Positions 24,643 through 36,984 are shown, counted from the first letter of the stretch. The stretch: 64,000 nt of DNA from Fasciolopsis buskii (GCA_008360955.1 LUCM01000010.1:24192-88191); one strand, 5' to 3'. The notes: generated by a model from the sequence alone, not told the origin. Numbers and translations are program-made.

Positions 24643-24740
24643 ATATATACATATATATATATATATGTATATATATATTGATGAGTGAAAATATCTGCAG
24701 CTCAGGTTGCATATTTTTAGATATATATATGTATATTTAG
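24643..24740. repeat. TA-rich spacer between the inverted arms
   Basis: It holds TA tracts at 24643-24679 and 24720-24737 around about 40 bases of other sequence. The tracts sit at the loop of the palindrome. Confidence 0.9.
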
Positions 24741-24741
24741 A

Positions 24742-24829
24742 GTTCAGAAGGCGTACACTGAGTTAATACGTTTATCGTGACGTTTCGATCCAAACCAGGA
24801 CTCGTTGTCAAACGTGAATGAGTGATTGA

Positions 24830-24830
<1 letters not shown>
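24742..24830 (-). repeat. Inverted repeat, right arm, with hammerhead-like core
   Basis: On the minus strand this arm reads TCAATCACTCATTCACGTTT, then GACAACGAGTCCTGGTTTGG, then ATCGAAACGTCACGATAAAC. TCC and GGA can form a stem II, and CGTTT can pair with AAACG. The GAAAC after the stem and the ACGAG before it resemble a hammerhead ribozyme core, although the CUGANGA box has two extra bases. Penelope-like termini are known to carry hammerhead motifs. Self-cleavage is not implied for this copy. Confidence 0.6.
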
Positions 24831-24861
<31 letters not shown>

Positions 24862-24866
24862 ATATT
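24831..24866. repeat. (TA)n microsatellite
   Basis: TA tract with one TTTA interruption directly flanking the right arm of the inverted repeat. Confidence 0.9.
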
Positions 24867-25039
24867 GGATTGAGAACCAGTAAGCTGCCAACGTAAAAAC
24901 ATGTAAGCAGAACATGACGGAAAGTGAATAACAGAGAAAAATAATGGACGGCGACGAACTAATTGTGTTTTTGTTTTTCCCCACCGTAAACGTTTTGAGC
25001 TTTTTGTTTGATTTTCGTTTTGTCTTGATGGGAATGAGT

Positions 25040-25480
25040 TCTATGGACGGGCCACAAAGCATTCGCGCCACTGACTTCGGCTCGGAGCCACATCTCAGCG
25101 TCTCAATGCAACAACAGTCCTCAGCCCTTGGGTCCCAAACAGGAAGGCGGGAAGAACCAACCGAGGCCAAGACCGAAGCGAACTTCTTCATACCTATATG
25201 GTAAATCATTACCCGACCGCCACACCGCTACTTCCAGTGGCACCCAGCACGTGCAAAAGAAGACGAAAATGTAGACGATGAGCAGGCATGAGCAATAAAT
25301 GTCCGAGCCACCAAATGCGATGTAGAACGAGTACCTCAGTCAGAGGATGATTCTTCACTCAACATGAGACGCTGCACCTCGAGATTGCTCACTCGATGTT
25401 CCCAGCAGATGCCAGCAACGCTTCGCAGTTTTCGGTAGACGAACACAGAAAGCCGCCGGGTATCCTCAGTGGGGATAGGC
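25040..25480 (-). pseudogene. RTE C-terminal region
   Basis: The minus strand reads LRSVAGICWEHRVSNLEVQR, matching the IAGICWDHRVSNxEVRRRVL block that follows the RT in trematode RTE elements. Then come a decayed LHRLRWLGH-like part, SVLASVGSSRLPVWDPRAED and finally WRECFVARP before a stop. It is a typical end of the ORF and shows that the copy is not 3'-truncated. Confidence 0.8.
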
Positions 25481-25489
25481 TAAGTCTAA

Positions 25490-26550
25490 CAACGGTAAAT
25501 CAGGACGCTAAGAACTGTGGTATTGCATACCCTTCCCTTGAGGGAAAGCTGAATATCATGGCCGTGCCACAAGTGTCTCAGCTTCTCTCTGGCTTTCACA
25601 GTTCGTGATGAGATCTCCCCAGCACCTCCGTCAAGTGCAATCGGGCTTCCGAGGTACTTGACGCTACTGACTCCCTCTAACCGATCACCACAAAGGTTAA
25701 GTGCGGACACAAGCTCCTGTCGGTTTTGAGAAAGCACCTCATGCATGCCGTATGTGGACACCTCAGTCAACAAGCGGTCTAACGGAGTCGTCTGTCCATT
25801 GTTTTTCAGCAAAGGGATATCATCAGCATACACTATGTTAAAAAATCTGTTCCTACGGAGGAGCTCAGCTTCACTGTACAAAAGATCAGATAAAGTGCTC
25901 TACAGAACACTCTATGAGAAAGTTGAAAAGAAATAGGTATGTAGGGTAGCCTTGCCGTACTCCACTGGAGACGACGAAGGATGGCGGAAGCTGGCCATAA
26001 GCCCTAACCCGACCTGATATATGACGGTATAACCCTTTGAAGATCGATACACTTCTCATGTAACTCCATTTCAATAACAAACTGTGTCATAGTGCAGACC
26101 TATCAACAGAATCAAAGGGTGTGCAAATGTCCAATAACACGATACCTGTGGGCCTTTGGAAAGTAAAACGATGTTCTAACACCTGCCGGATGGCAAAGAT
26201 TTGATCGACGCATCCACGACCAATGCGAAACCCGACCAGTTCCTCGCGACTTTGCCCCTCATGTGTGTTGTGCAACCTGCGAAGAATGACGGACGAAAGC
26301 AGTCTGAACGCCATTGGAATAAGACTAATATCCCTGTGGCTAGCGCAGTCACTACGCAAGCCCTTTTTGAAGACGGGTTCAACGATTGACTCCCCACACG
26401 AGGTGAGGACATTCTCGGAGTACCAGACGTTCGAAGACAGAACGTGGAGTTCTCTGACCAGTTCCACTGCTCCATTCCTAAATAGAATTGGTGAAGGTTC
26501 ATCGGATTTGTTAGAAAAGGTCACCGGACGCTTGCCGGAATAGCTACGGG
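25490..26550 (-). pseudogene. RTE reverse transcriptase domain, broken
   Basis: From 26540 down: EPVFKKGLRSDCASHRDISL IPMAFRLLSS, then GFRIGRGCVDQIFAIRQVLE and TGIVLLDICTPFDSVDRSAL, which holds the first catalytic Asp (LLDI). Next, in a second frame below 26080, come FVVSSGVRQGYP and FLFNFLIE. A third frame below 25881 has NIVYADDIPLL, the intact YADD catalytic box at about 25819-25830, then LNLCGDRLEGVSSVKYLGSP and SSRTVKAREKLRHLW, the thumb region. The normal QAGFRPGRGC is GFRIGRGC here. About 30 codons around YADD's upstream neighbour are disturbed. Three frames are needed to read it all. Confidence 0.9.
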
Positions 26551-26949
26551 AGTCGCCGACGCTGGGAGCCAGTTGAATTGTGTCTAAAAGTGTTCAGTCT
26601 AGCGTACAAGACGTCACCTTAGGTTGTGGATGTGCTTCATAGATTGTTTCGCTTATACCCAATGCTTTCGTACCGGTAGCTCGGACGAGGTGGAACAACC
26701 TGCGGGAATTTCCCGTAGCGGCAGCACGTTTCATTTCTGAAGCTTGTTGAGACCACCAGATCTCGCGATCGGTACGCAAATTTGAATTGAGTTCACGTCT
26801 CGTTACGAGCCGTGCTTCATTATACTCGCTGCCAGCCAGAATGGACTGGCGTGCGTCAAGGAGGCACAGATACCCCATAGAAACCCTGGGTGTTACAATG
26901 TGACGGGTCAAGCCACAACTCACTAGGTCATTAGAATGCAAAACATTCT

Positions 26950-27840
26950 TGATTAGCGATTAGTGCTCGTTAATGTTTTTAGGTGGGGGAGGGGCAATTC
27001 TAGCTCTTCAGCCCGTGTGCTTGGAAAGACTGATAGGTGAGTCGAATCAGATGGCTCGTCGCAATCTAATCGACGCTGTGCCCTGTATTTTGAGAGCCCA
27101 CCAGAGCACACAAGCAACCTAATGTACAATAACGCGTGGTCGGAGTCAAGGGGAGTGCTCTGTTGCAACCGACAGTTTTGTAGACAGCCCTGCAGTTTGT
27201 AGCCAATAGTTTCGAGGTCAATTTGGATCCATCGCTGACTCGAAGAGGGCGGAAAGCGGGTGGCGAACCAGTGGTTAGAATGTCTAAACTTCCCACTACT
27301 GGGAAACAGGCTAGAGTCTAAGCACAGAGCCAACAGCCGTTCGCCGTCTTCAGGACAACAGGAATCGAGACCAAAGTGTCTCCAAGATTCGCCCCATTCA
27401 AGGACAGCCGATCTACTTTAACATTCGTGTCTCCTGCCAAATTCACGATGTCATCCCGCCTTGCTGTGCGTAAGAGGTCGTGCAGCTTTTGATATAAAGT
27501 GTTCTTGACTGTATGTGGGCTGCCATTTTTGGGGGAGTTCGCTGAGACAAAAAGCAAGTTACGTCCATCAGGACGACGGTTCATTACTGTGCACGATTCC
27601 CTAGTCTTAGTGCTCATAGCGAGCTGTCGGCTGGGGTCCATTCAGGTAGTGTAGCTTCAGACTTCCCAGACTCCACACCAACACCAGCAAAACCAGAATC
27701 CGCCGCCCCAAGGCCCCAGAAGGACTCAAATGAAACTTCACGGAAGGAATAGATGAGGATATCGGTCGGATGACAGAGCTGGAGTCTTGGATACGAGTTT
27801 GTTGGTTGCAACACACATTGATGGCTAGGGTCGCCAAAGC
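26950..27840 (-). pseudogene. RTE endonuclease domain, broken
   Basis: The minus strand from about 27800 encodes TRIQDSSSVI and GVGVESGKSEATLP in one frame, then VSANSPKNGSPHTVKNTLYQ KLHDLLRTARRDDIVNLAGD TNVKVDRL in another. This matches the apurinic-type endonuclease of RTE LINEs, where VSAYAPT and LAGDFNAxVG are the usual motifs. Here LAGDTNVKV keeps the Asp but FN has become TN. FPPSSSQRWIQIDLE corresponds to RRRWTQIDHIA, and DSDHALLYIR to the DSDHALV end of the domain, with the catalytic SDH-type Asp-His kept. The enzyme would nick target DNA. Frameshifts at several points kill it. Confidence 0.85.
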
Positions 27841-27850
27841 ACGAGATAGT

Positions 27851-30800
27851 TACTTTTGTTCTCTAGTTTGAAGGCTCTTCGAGGACGAAGGACTGCATCG
27901 GCTGGCCGAATCGGTTTTGGTGAGATTTGATGGTATCTGAGGAAAAACACGAAACAACAGGGCAAAACTTATTCCAGTGACACTACCACTTGCATGGCCG
28001 AAAAATGTAAGGAAATCGGGAGGAAATAGGAGGAATATCACGAGTTAATAGAGGAACAAACAGTTGTGTATGGTAGAAGACCGCGTTTATGAATGACAGC
28101 AAATCGAGAAACGTCCTTCCGAAGATCATTCATTTTTATTATTGTATTTACTGTGGGTTGCCGTACTGCCCGGCCATATGGTCTAGAGTAGGTTTATTTT
28201 TTCATGGATACATCTCCGGCCTTTGCACATCCAAGCGCCTTCCGAAAGGTCGCAAGATCATTCCCCGCGAAAAGGCGGCCAAATATGAGATACTCGCTTT
28301 TGGTTGGCCTCTGGGTCAACAAGCAACCACTTGATCGGGCCAATCCAAGGAAGGAATTTGAAATTTACTGTGTCAAAAGTCGGTTTTTCAGGAAATGCAA
28401 TCAGTATATTGTTATAGCATGCAACAAGTAACTCTCGATCGGTTTTAAGCAAACAACAGTTTGTAATGTCCCTTGCAGTAGTGAAATTGCTCGGTTAAAA
28501 TGTTTAAATAAACTTATACAGGTCCGTTCAGGTCGTAGCATAGCAACTGATTTCATCCACACTGTCGGGCCCATTGTCTCTCTTGTGATCTTCACTTCGA
28601 GCAACGGGGCGGCTCGGCGCATGTCACAAAACTAAGGTCACTTCACTTTACCCGTGAACTAGGGCGAATCGCTGACCGCGATCTTCCTCTCCGGCTTGCA
28701 GTTGGTCGAATTCCTACCCCGTGCGTCATCTACCGATGCCAGCCAGTCATATTTTCTGGGCGTCATCCTACTTTACTGTCGCACGAATAATCGTACCAGA
28801 AACAAACAGTCTTCATTTCCTGGAGTCAGCTTGCAGCCTCCCGTAAAATAGTTTAAATTCAAATTGGATGCGTCAGTGAATTTCCCATTCTATATTACTT
28901 CTGTTTCATCGTGCTATCTTTAATGTTCAGATATTTTGCTCGCTTACCTTGGAAAGTGACCGTCACAGGTAATCCAGTGGTTAAGCCCAGGTTAGTTTCT
29001 GCTTCATTAGAATGATGGTTCGCGCAGCACTGGATGTTTACCTACGTAATTCTCGTTCGAGAGCCGTGCCCGTGATATCTCATTGATTGAGCATCTCCCC
29101 GACAAGCTTAGGACAACCGGTTTTTGGTATCGATTTTTGGATGTCTGGTGCGCGAGTTTTCATTTCGAAACAAATTCAAATACGTTTAAAGCGTGAATAC
29201 TTTTTCAATGACTTTATGAGTAGTATGTGTGAAGGTGGCCGGCAAAATATCACTCAAACCTCTGATGTTGGAACATTTGGAAATCGGTGTGTCGGTGATG
29301 GAACACCACAGATCGGGAACAAAACATCTAGATAGTGAGTTATTAGCAAAAGTAGTGATTGTCAAGAGAAATTTGGAGACTCATGCGTGAAAGTCATCCG
29401 GATAGCGGATGTCAGGAACAACAGCAAACAGCGATTTGAAAATGCGAAGGATTTTAAAAATGCTTGCAGCAGAAATAGGCTCAAGATCTGCGGAAACACG
29501 GGCGGATGACAAATGAACGTGATATCAGGATGAGCCACGTCAACCCCATCATGTATTTCTGATCTTCCGATTATACAAAACTATACCAACCCAAAGGACT
29601 TTGCAATTTTTGCCTCACAGAAGCTACGTGGAAAGTGACACACCTAAAAGCTTTATCTCCGTCCTAGTCAGTTACGAAATCCGCCTAAATACTGAAATTT
29701 GACGAGACCTATAAGCGAGTTCCCCGAGTACACTGCGCGGTAGTGAGGTAATTGTAGCACCGGTTACGAATGCTGTTTTGACGAACGCCATCGGGTAAAT
29801 ATGACACAAGTTCTGTAGCCTAAGAGCGGGGTGGCAAACAGGAAAACAGTAAAAATATCAATGTCAACGGAATGTTTCAAGAAGTGGTAGATTAAAAGGA
29901 GAAGTTGACGAAGATAAAATTCTGCTTGTTTTGATTACATGAGTAATATTTGAGTAGTTTGTCAAATCGTTGTTCTCAGACAAATTGCGCACCCGTACAC
30001 CTGTGGAAACATGGAGCTTGATTATAACAGAGATCAGATGTCGGTTATTGTTAACACCTTTGGCTTGTTGAAGATCTACTGATGCAAGGTATTTCAAACC
30101 GAAAAATTGGCTAACTTCGTGAATGAAGTGGGAATAGGATAAACGTGTCAACCGAATAGACTGCATAAAGGGAAAAAAACGAATAGAATAAAGACTGGCG
30201 TAAAAAGAAGCAACCGAAAAATTTTAGACAACCAATAATCAATAAAAATTTTATTTTATTTTTAAGACCAGCCTTATAGTTAATCCCGCTCATCAGGTGT
30301 CCGTACCCAGTACGTCCGGTAATATATCTGGAAATATTTTGCCTTTTTAGTATACCTCAAACGAAGAGAAAAAATTGCGGTATATAGGAAGTTATTTGAA
30401 AATTTTGAAATCTGGAAGCAATGAACTAAGGGATATTTCGATTAATGTGGCTGAAATTTTCAATGCCGCGTCCCATTGGACTGTGGAACTTTAGAAAAAC
30501 TAACCATAGCAACCGCAATGTCAGCTTACTGGAAACATCTCCGACCATATTGTTTTCATAAAACGAGTGATCCAACTAGCGTAAAAATCGACTCTTTGGA
30601 CCACATACTCTCTTACTGTAGGTCGACATTGAAGAATTGACGAAATCCTTTCCGGGAATCGTTGTTTTGATTCTTAACTGAGCTAATCATCATCGTACAG
30701 TCCCTGTTACAAATGAAGTTAAATGGCTAGCGAAACTCGTACTGCGTATTTGTGGTAAATGCCTAAAACATAATTCACTCCTTTTAGTGCAAACAAGAGG

Positions 30801-33800
30801 AAAGTAGCCACTGGAATGAACTGCAGTACTGCCGAAAACAAACGTTCCTTTACAACTTCCCGACTGTAAACATGTTACGAAACCGGTGAGTGATCAGCCA
30901 CAATTCACGAAACTCTGTAAACTATTGATTGACTGGATCAAAATTAATGCGGTAATACACGGGTAGAGGATCAAGCTTCGAATAAATTCTTTACCTCATT
31001 GATTATTGGGGGAATCGGGTAAATGACAAGGAAGATTCGTCTGCAGCCGCAGCTGCATTACTAGGGGCATGATAATCACACGGACGACAGTTAGTTTTGG
31101 CCTTTGCGACCGTTTGCAGTGCGGCGGTTGATAGGCTGTTTGATGAGGAAATTTACTCAAATTGTTATTTGATTACAAGAAGCCCCAGACAACGGTCTGC
31201 GTGGGAATACTGCGGTCACGGATGCTTTGATTAACATTTGAAGCTGAATGTCAGTTGAATCTGCATCCAGTTGGGTGCACATGGTAAGTCCATGGCATGA
31301 TTGGGCTTGCAGGCTGCATGCGTTGGGTCCAGAGACGTCTGTGGCAGAGCGATTTCAAAAACCTCGGCTAGTCTCACAAAAAACGGAGTTTCGTTGCACA
31401 AAGTATCAAAGTATTAATAGCAAATTCTTTTAAACTCAAGTTCATTTTCGGTAACTTCTGACCGGCTATCTTCGGCGGTGAATCATTGGCTACCTGCAAG
31501 TTACCAGTGACAGGACGCGGACGGTACGTACCCGAACGAGCGGGAATGGTAGTCCTTTTGTAAGTGTCAACAGTTAGGAAGTGCAAGATCACAAATTTGG
31601 GACGGATAAGCAGTGGTTGAGAATCTTTGGCAGTTATTGCTATTGCCGATGTTCTTCACATTATATGGTACATGTGTTTCTTGGCCAAAACGGAACTGAC
31701 ATCGTGAATAGGACAGAAATTTATTTGCGTTGCGGCTATTTTTCAGCGATCACGGATGCGATACAAAACGGTTCAGATTTACTTGGTTGAGAACCCCATA
31801 CATCCATGACGCTAGATGGTCCGTTTTTTTCTGGACAGTCAGGAAGAATTGGAAAACGATGTTGAGGAGAGGCGTAATAGTTATCCCGCTCCCGAGATTA
31901 GCGTCCGACAATCTGTCGGCAGTTTTGAGTAGTTTCCCTTTTAAAACATTAATTTTCAAAGACATAAGAACTCATCTGGCGGTTGGCTGAAATTTTTCAT
32001 CTAAACATATTTTAAGGTCAGTGAATTCATTTTGCGTCCACGTAAAAGTTGTTACATGCATCTTAGGAATTGAAAAATCCTTTTAAACTCGATTTCAACA
32101 ATAAAGAATGTAACATTAAGATATTGCTGATCCGATATTTCCATTAGATTGGTTTTTGAGAATTGGGTGAGCCTAACCACACGGAAATTCATAATTCAAA
32201 TCATGATTCCTTCGTCACTTCAGTTGGTAGCTACCTGAGAATACAGTACAGCGGAAGTACGGAAGCGACGGGTGACTCCAATTACGCTAACCTCAAGTGG
32301 GACTTAAAATATGAAAAGGGTAAGTTCAGTAGTGAATGAGACGTTCGATCATGTCCCTGTACAAAATAATCTTACTTAATCATTCAGTAAAATGCGCAAC
32401 GTATAAACACAGGGCTCAGGAAGTGAAATATGGACTTACCAATTTGAAATGTCGAAACCAGTGACCTGTCACGACAAGAGTGCACTTCCAAAGTGTGCCA
32501 AGTCGGATACGCAAATGCACACAACAAGTCATTTACACTTACGCCTCTCAGTCAGCTCATTTGACTCAGGCGATAGTGCGGCCATGGGGTTTAAAGTAAA
32601 AATGTCCAAAATGAACGGGTAAGAATGACATGCTACAAAACTTAATGACAGTCGTCTCATGACCGTACATCTAGTATTGAACTGTCCTATCACAGGTGAA
32701 GAAAAGTATGGTGTTGGCATTTATTCAGTTGCCCATGACTTCGTGCGCACGAAGATGAAAAAATAGTGACTCATTGGAACACAATGAACAGCTTAGAAAA
32801 ACAGCGGATGTCTAAATTGTTTCAGTCGTGATAGAGTTAGCTATTTCGTGTTCAGCAAATTAAGCTGTGCCACTACAGTTGGACTAAACGCTGAATGGCA
32901 GTCTTGACAGGAAATATCGAGTGCAAACTATTACCAATCTCATTGGCAAACTGTGTAAATATGAGACGGTTAATTCGTTTGAGTAAGTGTCGAATTCAGC
33001 ATAAGTTAACTGGGCACAGAATCACTTTTATCGGGCAAATTGCTGATGGTTGTGATATTTAATGTAGAAAGGGGCTAAAAATGGAAAGGATCCCGGAATT
33101 TGGTGTTGATCAGAAGCCCTGGAGAGAGAAATAATCTCTGATCGACTTTTCCGCAATTTCCAAGGTTCCTATGCTAATAACTGATGCGGAAGTCCATGCA
33201 AACAATGAAATAGCAACATTTACTGCTCATCACAACGGCTGGTGCCTGTTCCACACAAGAACAACTGTTTGGGTTAATAATCTGATGGTAAAAGAATTCG
33301 ACAGCTTCAGAGCAAAATGAGTTATTTACTACTGCTCAGAATTACATGATGTCCATTGGCTCTGCCGTTTCTTAAAGATTAGCAGTTACGTTCACCGATT
33401 CATGATCAAATGTGCAAAGATCTCGGCTCCCTTTGTAAAAAACTGAAAATAAGGATTGTGCGAGATTTTCATGACTCCAGAAGCCAAAAGATTACTAAAA
33501 ATAGCTAATCAAGCTTTAAATTATTCGTCCATGTAGTTGTTTATGGTCATGACACCGGTGTGCCTGTTCCCCAAACAGATGCCTTTTCCGTGTCATTGAT
33601 GCAGAACTAAAATAGATGATGCAGCACATTCACTGATGTCCTTCTCTTGAAAATCTTTCAAATGACTCGAAACTGCCTTGAGAAACGTGGCCCGTAGTGA
33701 CCACATAAATGACACATCAATACATGCATCAGAAATGTTATGCATTTGATACGTACACATTTTCAAGTGACACATAATATAGCGCATCATTTTTCGAATC
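27851..33800. other. Gene-poor AT-rich region, nothing supported
   Basis: The longest frames (29864-30166 minus with 100 codons, 29087-29335 plus with 82 codons) have no motif. No repeat shared with the rest of the window was recognised. Introns of a large gene would look like this. Confidence 0.4.
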
Positions 33801-33811
33801 ATCTGTTGGTT

Positions 33812-33890
33812 TTGAAATGATATCGACCGCCGATCCCGAACCCCCGACCTATACACTAGCTTTCAAAAGCGGCGGCTAATCTCCAAAATC
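33812..33890 (-). repeat. tRNA-like SINE head (possible)
   Basis: On the minus strand GGAGATTAGCCGCC is followed by a GCTTTTGAAAGC hairpin, like a Ser-type anticodon arm, and then GGGGGTTCGGGATC, a box B with two changes. The GGTTCGG core and spacing fit a tRNA-derived head. No full cloverleaf could be folded by eye. Confidence 0.35.
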
Positions 33891-35305
33891 TCGTTAGATA
33901 TCTCTGCACAGCATCGATATCACGCACAGTCTAAGATCGAATGACCTGCAGTTGGAGGGTCTGGCTTGTCCAGATTTGCATCGTCTACCCATCTCCGTTT
34001 CATTCAACTGGGCAGAAGCTGTAAATGCGTAAAGTGGTGCCGGTAAGCCGCCACGATATCACTCATCGTCCTCCGCTGTGCTCAAGGAGTAACCGCCTCT
34101 TGATGCAAACGGGTTTACTTTTCATGGCATTTTCACTGGGAAGCGTAGGTTGTTCCGTATTCGCTGCGTCCCATGATTTACACGCATTAGCACTCCTTAA
34201 GAGAAGGTCACGAGAGAATGCCAAAAGTCCAAAGTCACTTTGCTTCGGGTGCGATAATTCATCCAAAAGTCAAGCACAGTTAGGCCCAGACGAACAGGTC
34301 TCACGGTCAAACGGCCTAACACTCCTTAAACTGTGAAAAGCCTATAAACGCATTTGCTAGATGCATTTTGAGGAAACTATTATGGAACATGTATTATCTT
34401 TACGTTTCGAGTTTTTACATATAACTTGGACACCTGAATTTGAACCTCCTCACATCCCTGCGGCACTATCCACGAAGTGACTTGATTGAAGTTTGTAAGC
34501 ATAAGTGATCTGGTGTGTATATTTCAGTGTTTGGAGCCACATTTTCACAATGAACGTTTGCTACGAAACTCAGTAGCTGTCTCCGTTACAGGTTTATTAA
34601 AACGGGCGCAGCTAGTTGACCAACGAAGTGAATGTATCAAATAACCACGCAGATGCCGTGAATGATCGAATTTTCGACCACGACCGAAAAGGTTTTAAAA
34701 TTTTGTTGAACTTTAATTTGACAAAAATGTCAATAAAAGACTAATCCCGATAATACACATGATTTTGGACTTTTTGCTTCGGATTAACTGGCGCTCTCGG
34801 GACATTGAAAATACATATTACTCATCACACAGCAGCAGGAAGGCAAACGAGTAGTCCACACGTCTATTGCGGAGCGAAAAAGTCACAGTTCCCAGGCTTT
34901 GCTCGGCCACGTATATTGTTCTTTTCATGCGAGATCCATGTTCTTACTGGCTGAGCATTACCAGGTCGATCTGACTGTGTGCCGAACACATTTGCTTTCG
35001 TTCTTTTGAGCCTCCCGAGGCTATGTTGGTCCGATTGTCCTGGGTGACGGCTTGAACTGTCGCTCCCAGTTGGGGTAATCGTCCCGTCTATTTGAGTCCT
35101 GGTTATGCTGCACCTTTTTGTTGCTACCGTGGTCTTTGTCTGTTAGGGTGTGCTTTTGACATAAAGGTTGTTGATTCTTCTGGCTACTGCTTCTGATTGT
35201 TTCGTGCGGCGGGCTAGGTTGTCATCTCCATCCGTTATGGTCTTTCCCTCCTCTAATATACGGTAACGAAATTGGATGAGACAAATCAATTTTTTCGTGA
35301 ATTCG

Positions 35306-35306
<1 letters not shown>
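33891..35306. other. No gene seen; GC-richer block 34900-35260
   Basis: A 103-codon plus frame at 34025-34336 has a hydrophobic stretch (LLFMAFSLGSVGCSVFA) and a basic tail but no clear start context, splice sites or family. The block at 34900-35260 is GT- and GC-richer than its surroundings and may be an old repeat end. I found no second copy. Confidence 0.3.

Positions 35307-35356
<50 letters not shown>
35307..35356. repeat. (ATT)n microsatellite
   Basis: Fifty bases of perfect TAT/ATT trinucleotide repeat, about 16.7 units. Confidence 0.97.
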
Positions 35357-35905
35357 GCTCTCCAGAGATCTAGTCACGTCAAGGAACAGGAATTTATTTA
35401 GCCAAAATCCAGTTTCTCTATGGATTAACCTAGATCCCGGGTTTATCCAATTCGTTCTATGCTCTTTTTCAAACCAGTTACAGTCCAAAACTTTCCCTTT
35501 ACGCCAAACTGCCTGGGTAGGTGCATGTCCAGGAATTAGTCCACCTGTATATTACGCCATGGTGATAGGACCATAACAGATTGGCAACAGAAGTAGGGAG
35601 GTCCAAATAACATGGGATCCGTAGACTTGTCACCATCAGTCCAATTACGTCACGTCACATTTAAGCATCTAACATGTTTGCAACTAAATTCGAGCTTGCT
35701 ATTGTGTGACATCACGATTCTGGTTAATCAAGTTAGAGTTGAACTGTATCCTTATTTTCGACGATTTCAAGCGCTTCTAGTACTACAGAATCGGATGCCG
35801 AATTTTCGACACCAAGAACTACTTGCATAGAGGCACAGAGAAACGATTTTTGGATCTTGCCGACAGCTTACCGCGTGTTATGAAAGCGAATTCTAACATT
35901 CACTG
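35357..35905. other. No gene seen
   Basis: A 72-codon plus frame (35612-35830) is the only open stretch. It has no motif. Confidence 0.35.
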
Positions 35906-36085
35906 CTAATATATATATTATATTATTGTACATTGTTATATTATTATATTTTATTATTATAATTATAGGCAATATATATTATTATTGTTATATATTATAT
36001 ACTATATAATAATATTATATTACATCATATTATTATTGTACTATTATTAAATAATATATATTATGTTATTATCATTATTATATCG
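35906..36085. repeat. AT-only low-complexity block
   Basis: About 180 bases made almost entirely of irregular TAT, TTA and TA units, with only a handful of G or C. Confidence 0.9.
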
Positions 36086-36462
36086 CGCAATCTGAAACGG
36101 GACTTTATCGTGCGAGGAGTAATCAAGACCAGTTTTTGCAATCATTTCAGCTAACGATTTTAATTTACCGCCTACCAATGCGATACACTAGGTGTTTCTA
36201 TTCTTAGGTATTAACTGACAGAATTACTTTGCCCCGTTTGAATACAACTTCCGGGTAACACGAAGTAATCCCACAAAAGTCTCTCCCACAAAACCAGGCG
36301 GTCTCTTGCCTGTTGGCAGAATCTGGTTTGAACTCAGTTTACTTAACGGGCGTTAACAAAATTGAAAAATATCCCTTTTAGTATCCACATTTACGCTGAA
36401 GCAGTAGATTTAAACGCGACCAGGAGTACATCCGATAATCAAAAGCGTGCTACTACCTATCC

Positions 36463-36530
36463 AGCGGTGGTCAAGTCGTCAGTGTCGCGGCTTTTCAAGC
36501 CGTAGTTCAGGTTCGAAATCCTCAAGCCTG
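36463..36530 (+). repeat. tRNA-like SINE head
   Basis: GGTGGTCAAGTCGTCAGTG resembles box A and the D-arm, GCGGC TTTTCAA GCCGT forms a 5-bp anticodon-like stem with a 7-base loop, and GGTTCGAAATCC matches box B well. The order and spacing are those of a tRNA. The acceptor stem does not close, so it is a SINE head. It is followed at 36582 by a TA tract and then by Rep-Y. Confidence 0.6.
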
Positions 36531-36581
36531 ATCAGCTTCTCCCCTGAGCATTGGTGTGCTGGCCGCTTCCACTTCCTGACA

Positions 36582-36604
36582 AATATATATATATATATGT
36601 ATAT
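36582..36604. repeat. (TA)n microsatellite
   Basis: TA tract with one TG step, between the tRNA-like head and the Rep-Y copy. Confidence 0.9.
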
Positions 36605-36605
36605 A

Positions 36606-36968
36606 GAAGCAGTAAGTAGTATCTGAATGAATAAACAAAATTTGCCCGGGAGCACACGACCGGTTTCGTGGTTATTGTCGCTCTTCAGGTATGCGTACCC
36701 GATGCTCTCTTGTCCAAACATCCACATACCTGTACACTCCGAATCGATATGCATCAACAGAATCGAATGTGTAGCATCAGAAAGCTGTTCGTCGAAGAGT
36801 CCACAGAAGAAGCACAACTGTGATTCGTTGACAATTGTTTGTCCGTTGGGCTGAGCTAACCTTTGAAACGAGGGAAAAATGCCCCAGAATATGCATATGT
36901 ATAATATGTTTACGTATATATAGATATATATAAATTTTGCTCATTCATTCAAATACTACCTACTTATT
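36606..36968 (+). repeat. Rep-Y copy A, with terminal inverted repeats and hammerhead-like core
   Basis: It starts AAGTAGTATCTGAATGAATA and ends with the near reverse complement TTCATTCAAATACTACCTAC, so it has ~30-base inverted ends. On the minus strand of 36658-36688 it reads CCTGAAGAGCGACAATAACC, ACGAAACCGG: CUGANGA, a short stem and GAAAC, the arrangement of a hammerhead core. The 3' half (36779-36900) shares about 110 bases with copy B (inverted) and copy C. No coding content is seen. Confidence 0.75.
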
Positions 36969-36984
36969 CCATATATACCTAGGT

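Larger units (their letters stand above)
25040..27850 (-). mobile_element. RTE-type LINE, nearly full coding length, inactive
   Basis: Read on the minus strand from 27850 down to 25040 this is one non-LTR retrotransposon of about 2.8 kb in the usual order: endonuclease, RT, C-terminal part. The RT wording (DISLIPMAFRLLSSVILRRL, then GRVRAYGQL and VVSSGVRQGYP) is that of the RTE-like LINEs common in trematodes. Many frameshifts and a few stops interrupt it. The coding end WRECFVARP is followed by a stop at about 25041. No second copy lies in the window. Confidence 0.88.

Noticed and set aside
28970..29030. GTGGTTAAGCCCAGG followed by ATGGTTCGCGCAGC as a tRNA-like pair
   Set aside because: The box A match is poor and no stems form; too weak to list.
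36820..36870. TTGGGCTGAGCTAACCTTTGAAACG as a second hammerhead core in Rep-Y
   Set aside because: The CUGANGA box is not present (CTGAGCT) and the three copies disagree at GAAAC.
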